In this document: positions 4,996 through 8,627 of the stretch, piece by piece | Numbering within the stretch: the first letter of the stretch is position 1 | Layout of the letters: each line of letters starts with the position of its first letter | Origin: an uncultured Clostridia bacterium | GTDB lineage: Bacteria > Bacillota > Clostridia > Oscillospirales > Acutalibacteraceae | Assembly: GCA_947165615.1 (NCBI GenBank) | Contig: CAMVBD010000038.1 | Coordinates: forward strand, 1-8,627 | Reading direction: 5' to 3' | Length of the DNA stretch: 8,627 bases | Made by a program: the position numbers and the translations under genes | The notes under the pieces: generated by a model | Told to the model about the DNA's origin: nothing | The model's database searches: none | The model's input: the letters and a program-made list of their open reading frames with translations, nothing else

Positions 4996-5670
4996 ATGCG
5001 TTTACTGTTAGCCGAAGACGAAAAAGAACTCTCCGACGCGCTCGTCGCCATCTTAAAGCACGCCAATTACACCGTCGACGCGGTGTACGACGGGGAGGAG
5101 GCGCTCGATTACCTCGACACCGGGGTCTACGACGGCGTCATCCTCGACATCATGATGCCAAAAAAGGACGGCATCACGGTCTTAAAGACCGCCCGCAGCC
5201 GGGGCATGACCCTGCCCATCCTCCTTTTGACCGCCAAAAGCGAGATCGACGACAAGGTCCTCGGCCTTGACGCCGGGGCGGACGATTACCTGACAAAGCC
5301 CTTTTCCATGAAGGAGCTGTTGGCACGCATCCGCGTCATGACCCGCCGCAGGACCGAAAGCACCGACAACCTTCTCAATTTCGGCAATCTGACGCTCGAC
5401 ACCGCCACGTTTGAGCTTAAATGCGGCGAAAACAGCCTGCGCCTTGCAAACAAGGAGTTCCAGATGCTGCAAATGCTCATGGTCTCCCCGGGGCAGATCA
5501 TCTCCACCGAAAAATTCATGGACAAGATCTGGGGCTGGGATTCCGAAACGGAACTCAACGTCGTGTGGGTCTATATCGCCTATCTGCGCAAAAAACTGCA
5601 GACCCTCGGCGCGGACGTCAAAATCACCGCCGTCCGGGGTTCGGGCTACACGCTGGAGAAAACGGTATGA
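4996..5670 (+). CDS. OmpR/PhoB-family response regulator transcription factor
   Basis: The 224-residue protein is a receiver domain (about 1-115) joined to an OmpR-type winged helix DNA-binding domain (about 127-222). The receiver keeps its acidic pocket E7/D8, the phospho-acceptor D51 in VILDIMMPKKDG, T79 in LLLTAKSE and K101 in DDYLTKPFS. The effector domain ends with the typical VWVYIAYLRKKL recognition region and VRGSGYTLE wing. Phosphorylation by the adjacent kinase should control DNA binding; target genes cannot be deduced. The start at 4996 has AAAGGAGG 7 bases upstream. An open frame reaches back to 4900 through the 7-bp repeats, but lacks a ribosome site. The stop codon overlaps the kinase start. 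Confidence 0.96.
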   Translation: MRLLLAEDEKELSDALVAILKHANYTVDAVYDGEEALDYLDTGVYDGVILDIMMPKKDGITVLKTARSRGMTLPILLLTAKSEIDDKVLGLDAGADDYLTKPFSMKELLARIRVMTRRRTESTDNLLNFGNLTLDTATFELKCGENSLRLANKEFQMLQMLMVSPGQIISTEKFMDKIWGWDSETELNVVWVYIAYLRKKLQTLGADVKITAVRGSGYTLEKTV

Positions 5671-6962
5671 TAAAGACATTACGCCGCAAATTCATTCTGA
5701 TCGCCATGCTCTCGGTCACGGCGGTGCTCCTTCTCATCGTCGGCTCCATCAACGTCTCAAACTTTATCACCGTCGTGCGGGACGCGGATCTCCGGCTCCG
5801 ATATCTGTCCGAGTACGGCGCGGACAAGACCGACCGCCCGGACGGCGTTCTGCCGGAATTCCCGACCGAGGGGGAGTCGTTTCCCGCCGAAAAAGCGGAC
5901 TCCCTTTTGCCGGACGGGTTCGGCAAGGGCGGCATCTTTGACAAAAAAGGCAGACTCAGCGCCGAAACGCCGTTCGAGTCCCGCTACTTTACGGTCCGCT
6001 TCGGCGCCGACGGGACCATAACCGCGGTCGACACCGGGCGCGTCTTCGCCGTCGACGCCGAGACCGCAAAGACCATGGCGCAGGAGGCGTACGATAAAGG
6101 CAAAACCGGCGGCTTTTCCGGCAACTACCGCTTTATGGCCTATGAGGAGGACGGCGAAACGGTCTATCTGTTTCTGGACGCCGGGCGCGAGCTCAACACG
6201 TTTTTTTCGTTTTTAAGCGCGTCCCTGCTCGTCTCCGTCCTCGGGCTGGGCCTTGTGTTCCTGCTGGTGCTCTTTTTCTCCAAAAAGGCCCTAAAGCCGG
6301 TGGAGGAGAGCCTACAAAAGCAAAAGCGCTTCATCACCGACGCCTCCCATGAACTCAAAACGCCCATGGCGGTCATTTCCGCCGCAAACGAGGTCATCGA
6401 ACTCGAAAACGGCGAAAGCGAGTGGACCAAAAGCATCGACAAGCAGATCAAGCGCCTGACCTCCCTGACCGAAAAACTGGTGCTCCTGACCCGCATGGAC
6501 GAGGAGACCTACCGTCCGGCGCTCGTCGCCTTCGACCTGTCGGGGGCGGTTGCTGAGACCGTCGACTCGTTTGAGGCCGTGGCGCAGATCAAAAACAAGA
6601 CCCTGTCCGCCGAGATCGCGCCCGGCATTACGTATCAGGGCGACGAAAACGGCATCCGGCAGGTCGTCAGCCTCCTGACCGACAACGCTTTAAAGTATAC
6701 AAACGACGGCGGCTGTATCCGCGTGACCCTGAAAAAGAGCGGCAAAAACGCCGTTCTGACCATGGAAAACACCGTGGACAAGGTCGAAAAGGGCGACCTC
6801 TCGGTCTTTTTCGAGCGCTTTTACCGCGCGGACGCGTCCCGCAATTCCTCTACCGGCGGGCACGGCATCGGCCTGTCCGTCGCCGAGGCGATCGTCCGCT
6901 CCCACAAGGGCAAAATCACCGCCCATTCCCCCGCCGGCAAACGGGTGGTATTCACGCTGTAA
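5667..6962 (+). CDS. Membrane sensor histidine kinase
   Basis: The start at 5667 overlaps the regulator stop as ATGA, with GGAGAA upstream, so the two proteins form one coupled two-component system. The 431-residue protein has a membrane span at about 10-31, an outer sensing domain of about 145 residues, a second span at about 183-204, and then the kinase core without an evident HAMP domain. The dimerisation helix carries FITDASHELKTPMAV with the phospho-accepting H228. The ATP-binding domain has the N box LLTDNALKYTNDGG (N340), FERFYRADASRNS and GGHGIGLSVAEAI (about 397-406). The usual DxGxG G1 motif is replaced by MENTVDKVEKGD. This seems a variant of a clostridial subfamily rather than damage, since all other boxes are intact. 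No recognised sensor domain appears in the outer part, so the signal is unknown. Confidence 0.95.
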   Translation: MIKTLRRKFILIAMLSVTAVLLLIVGSINVSNFITVVRDADLRLRYLSEYGADKTDRPDGVLPEFPTEGESFPAEKADSLLPDGFGKGGIFDKKGRLSAETPFESRYFTVRFGADGTITAVDTGRVFAVDAETAKTMAQEAYDKGKTGGFSGNYRFMAYEEDGETVYLFLDAGRELNTFFSFLSASLLVSVLGLGLVFLLVLFFSKKALKPVEESLQKQKRFITDASHELKTPMAVISAANEVIELENGESEWTKSIDKQIKRLTSLTEKLVLLTRMDEETYRPALVAFDLSGAVAETVDSFEAVAQIKNKTLSAEIAPGITYQGDENGIRQVVSLLTDNALKYTNDGGCIRVTLKKSGKNAVLTMENTVDKVEKGDLSVFFERFYRADASRNSSTGGHGIGLSVAEAIVRSHKGKITAHSPAGKRVVFTL

Positions 6963-6996
6963 GCCGGAGACCGGGGATCAGAGGCCGGAGGCCAGA

Positions 6997-7014
6997 CGGC
7001 GCGGGTGCGCCGTG
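6997..7014. repeat. GC hairpin after the kinase gene
   Basis: ACGGCGC-GGGT-GCGCCGT is a perfect seven-pair stem with a four-base loop, 34 bases after the kinase stop. No T-run follows, so it may stabilise the transcript end or belong to the repeat element just downstream. Confidence 0.6.
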
Positions 7015-7046
7015 CTACCGTTTCTGTCGGCGCGCGGGCGCGTTCA

Positions 7047-7085
7047 GCCGCCTGCGGCGGCGGGTGCACGGGTACACGGGCGCAC
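7047..7085. repeat. Second copy of the hairpin plus 8-bp repeat element
   Basis: The hairpin GCCGCC-TGC-GGCGGC (7047-7061) is followed directly by GGGTGCAC, GGGTACAC and GGGCGCAC, then GGGAACC. This is the same order, orientation and junction as at 3385-3503, but with three units instead of thirteen. Confidence 0.9.
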
Positions 7086-7117
7086 GGGAACCAAAAACCG
7101 GATCAACCTGCAGACAC

Positions 7118-7153
7118 AAAAACACGGGACGTCAAAGGGCGTCCCGTGTTTTT
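7118..7153. terminator. Bidirectional terminator between convergent genes
   Basis: A perfect 14-pair stem (7118-7131 with 7140-7153, core ACACGGGACG) encloses an 8-base loop and has A and T runs at its base. It can therefore end the kinase transcript on the plus strand and the SPFH transcript on the minus strand. Confidence 0.92.
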
Positions 7154-7166
7154 ACTTGTAACTGAA

Positions 7167-8426
7167 TTATTTCCCCGGTATCGGCGGAAGTGGAGGTGTA
7201 ACGGTTTCCGTTTCTTTCTGGAATAGAGCTGCCAAATCTCTGACTTCACCGGCTTTTTTCCAGTTTGACATTCCTTCGGTCCAGACGAGTGACTCTTGTG
7301 TAAGGCCACCTTCCTCCGACATTTTCTTCAGGGCAGCCATATCATAAGGACCTGCAGATTGACCAAACAAAACGACGTGATAAGAGACAGATGGAATGGG
7401 AGGGGGAACAGCCGCACCGGAGGAATCTCCTGAGGGAGATTTTTTTCCGAATGCGCCGACGATTTTTGAACCGGCTGCGCCAACCCGCCCCGCAAGTTCT
7501 GTTTCATATTCTTTCGCATATTCCCGCTGCGTCTGTTTTCTGCGCGCATAAGCGTTTTCTTTGACGTCTACAAAAATCCCGGCGGCTTTTTCAAAAACGC
7601 CGAGTCTTTGCTTTGCGGACATGTCTTTGATACCGATTTTTGTTTGTGCTTTTCTGGTTTCAGCTGTCAGGTCTTTTGTAACGGCTTTCAGTTCCCGATA
7701 ACCTTCGCTGTCTTTATTGATTTCCAAACCCGCGATCACGACATCTTTCAGATAAATGCCGTAGTCCGCTTCACACTTATCCCGAAGCAGTCTCAGCGCT
7801 TCATTCTTGACCTCTGCGATCTTTCTTTCGAGTTGAATGACAGGAATCTGATATGTTTCTGGTGCATTCGTAAGGATCCGCTTAAAGGTTTCTGAGACCG
7901 CGCTTCTGATTTGCCCCTGCAAATCAGAGACAGAGAATTCATCCAAGCGGCGTTTTTTGACAAATTCCCGATAATTGCGAATGTTAAAATCAACGGTTCC
8001 TCTGACGGCAACGGGAACGCTGAATTCCGGCAATTCCGAATCAAAAATATCGAAATACGGAACCGCAAAATTTGTCTGTACTGTTTCGGCGAGATTAATA
8101 AAATAGACCTCTGCCTGGAAAGGCGAACCCCCATTATATGCCAGCCCGATCAGAGATGAAATAACAGGCAGGTTTTTTGAATCGAGGATCGTATCAGCCG
8201 GGCCCTCCAGATATTCTTGTGTAAATCCTTCTTTCCCGGAATAGACGATTACGGCGACAGACCCGTCTCTGACACGGATGGGGGAGCCCCATCGAATCGT
8301 ATTTTCTCTTGTATTTGTTCCGGGCTGCGCACCTTCCGGCCTCCATTTGTATATCAGATACGATTTTTCATCACAGCGTATGACGTCCATGATCCCACCT
8401 TTGGGATTGTGCGTAAATAAGCCCAT
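7167..8426 (-). CDS. SPFH/Band 7 domain protein with C-terminal GYF_2 domain
   Basis: The 419-residue protein begins MGLFTHNPKGGIMDVIRCDE, the usual opening of the YdjI-like (COG4260) SPFH group. These stomatin-like proteins build membrane-associated assemblies, and the B. subtilis member sits in a PspA-containing stress operon. The SPFH part covers about residues 10-250 (PVAVRGTVDFNIRNYREFVK is characteristic). A charged, probably coiled-coil stretch follows at about 250-325, then a Ser/Pro/Gly linker with VPPPIPS. Last is a GYF_2 (DUF4339) domain at about 348-402, shown by FGQSAGPYDMAALKK and LVWTEGMSNWKKAGEV. The tail is PPLPPIPGK. Many relatives end in a zinc ribbon; here that position is taken by GYF_2. 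The start at 8426 has AAAGGAGG 8 bases upstream; a GTG at 8459 has no such site. The gene follows a zinc-ribbon gene by 32 bases and is less GC-rich than genes to its left. Confidence 0.92.
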   Translation of the reverse strand: MGLFTHNPKGGIMDVIRCDEKSYLIYKWRPEGAQPGTNTRENTIRWGSPIRVRDGSVAVIVYSGKEGFTQEYLEGPADTILDSKNLPVISSLIGLAYNGGSPFQAEVYFINLAETVQTNFAVPYFDIFDSELPEFSVPVAVRGTVDFNIRNYREFVKKRRLDEFSVSDLQGQIRSAVSETFKRILTNAPETYQIPVIQLERKIAEVKNEALRLLRDKCEADYGIYLKDVVIAGLEINKDSEGYRELKAVTKDLTAETRKAQTKIGIKDMSAKQRLGVFEKAAGIFVDVKENAYARRKQTQREYAKEYETELAGRVGAAGSKIVGAFGKKSPSGDSSGAAVPPPIPSVSYHVVLFGQSAGPYDMAALKKMSEEGGLTQESLVWTEGMSNWKKAGEVRDLAALFQKETETVTPPLPPIPGK

Positions 8427-8458
8427 TCCGTTGTCCTCCTTTGATTTTGATGATATCA

Positions 8459-8627
8459 CTAAAACCGGATGATGGATTGACAGTATTCACAGGGTTTTTC
8501 ATGACCCTTTGCGCCTGTCAACATGTTGCCGCAGGTCGGGCATTTTATCGTTTTTGTTTTTGGTTCTTTTTCCTTCGGAGTAAAAAAGCGTTTTGCCGTA
8601 TCAAGCGTTTCTTTCAATGGACTGATA
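8459..8627 (-). CDS. Zinc-ribbon protein, C-terminal fragment (start lies outside the window)
   Basis: Reading in from the right edge, 55 codons remain open before a TAG at 8459-8461. The fragment has a charged Lys/Glu/Pro linker (TPKEKEPKTKT), then KCPTCGN and PCEYCQSIIRF. The two CxxC pairs, separated by 13 residues, form a four-cysteine zinc ribbon, ending three residues after the final QSI. The missing N-terminal part could be a domain of any kind. It lies 32 bases upstream of the SPFH gene on the same strand, so the two are probably co-transcribed. In B. subtilis the SPFH gene ydjI shares an operon with a zinc-ribbon membrane protein (ydjG) and a PspA homologue, which makes a membrane-stress role plausible, but this is analogy only. 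Confidence 0.8.
   Translation of the reverse strand, partial: ISPLKETLDTAKRFFTPKEKEPKTKTIKCPTCGNMLTGAKGHEKPCEYCQSIIRF

Noticed and set aside
7328..8159. Several short open frames on both strands over the SPFH gene
   Set aside because: They overlap the well supported SPFH/GYF_2 coding frame and lack ribosome sites.

Overview
The window looks like chromosomal DNA from a GC-rich member of the Firmicutes, most likely an uncultured gut-type clostridium of the Oscillospiraceae/Ruminococcaceae kind. The reasons are strong AGGAGG-type ribosome binding sites before nearly every gene, vegetative promoters of the TTGxxx-N17-TATAAT type, Gram-positive-style two-component and ECF sigma/anti-sigma loci, and very compact intergenic spaces filled with small repeats. 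The taxon is an inference; no rRNA or other marker is present.

Layout. (1) Positions 1-1691, minus strand: an apparent three-gene operon reading ECF sigma factor, then a membrane-anchored putative anti-sigma factor (stop/start overlap), then a signal-peptide protein with a repetitive Glu/Thr/Pro-rich region that runs off the left edge. (2) 1800-2729, minus: a secreted GH16 laminarinase-like glycoside hydrolase ending in a good terminator. (3) 2798-3304, minus: a 168-residue single-pass membrane protein of unknown function with a near-consensus promoter at 3345-3373. (4) 3305-3634: an intergenic stretch holding a hairpin/terminator, thirteen tandem 8-bp units, a REP-like motif and a 7-bp repeat array. 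(5) 3635-3736, minus: a complete miniature transcription unit encoding a 33-residue amphipathic peptide. (6) 3940-4797, plus: folD, divergent from the peptide gene. (7) 4798-4995: a second repeat- and hairpin-rich spacer. (8) 4996-6962, plus: an OmpR-type response regulator and its sensor kinase, overlapping by ATGA. (9) 6963-7166: a third repeat-bearing spacer ending in a 14-bp bidirectional terminator. (10) 7167-8627, minus: an SPFH/Band 7 protein with a C-terminal GYF_2 domain, preceded by the 3' end of a zinc-ribbon gene. This last block is clearly less GC-rich than the rest.

Most genes concern the cell envelope: signal transduction across the membrane (sigma/anti-sigma, two-component system), secreted or anchored proteins, and a probable membrane-stress SPFH module. 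FolD is the only housekeeping enzyme. The points most worth following up are the 33-residue peptide gene with its own promoter and terminator, and two families of short-period repeats (8 bp and 7 bp) attached to GC hairpins that recur in several spacers.
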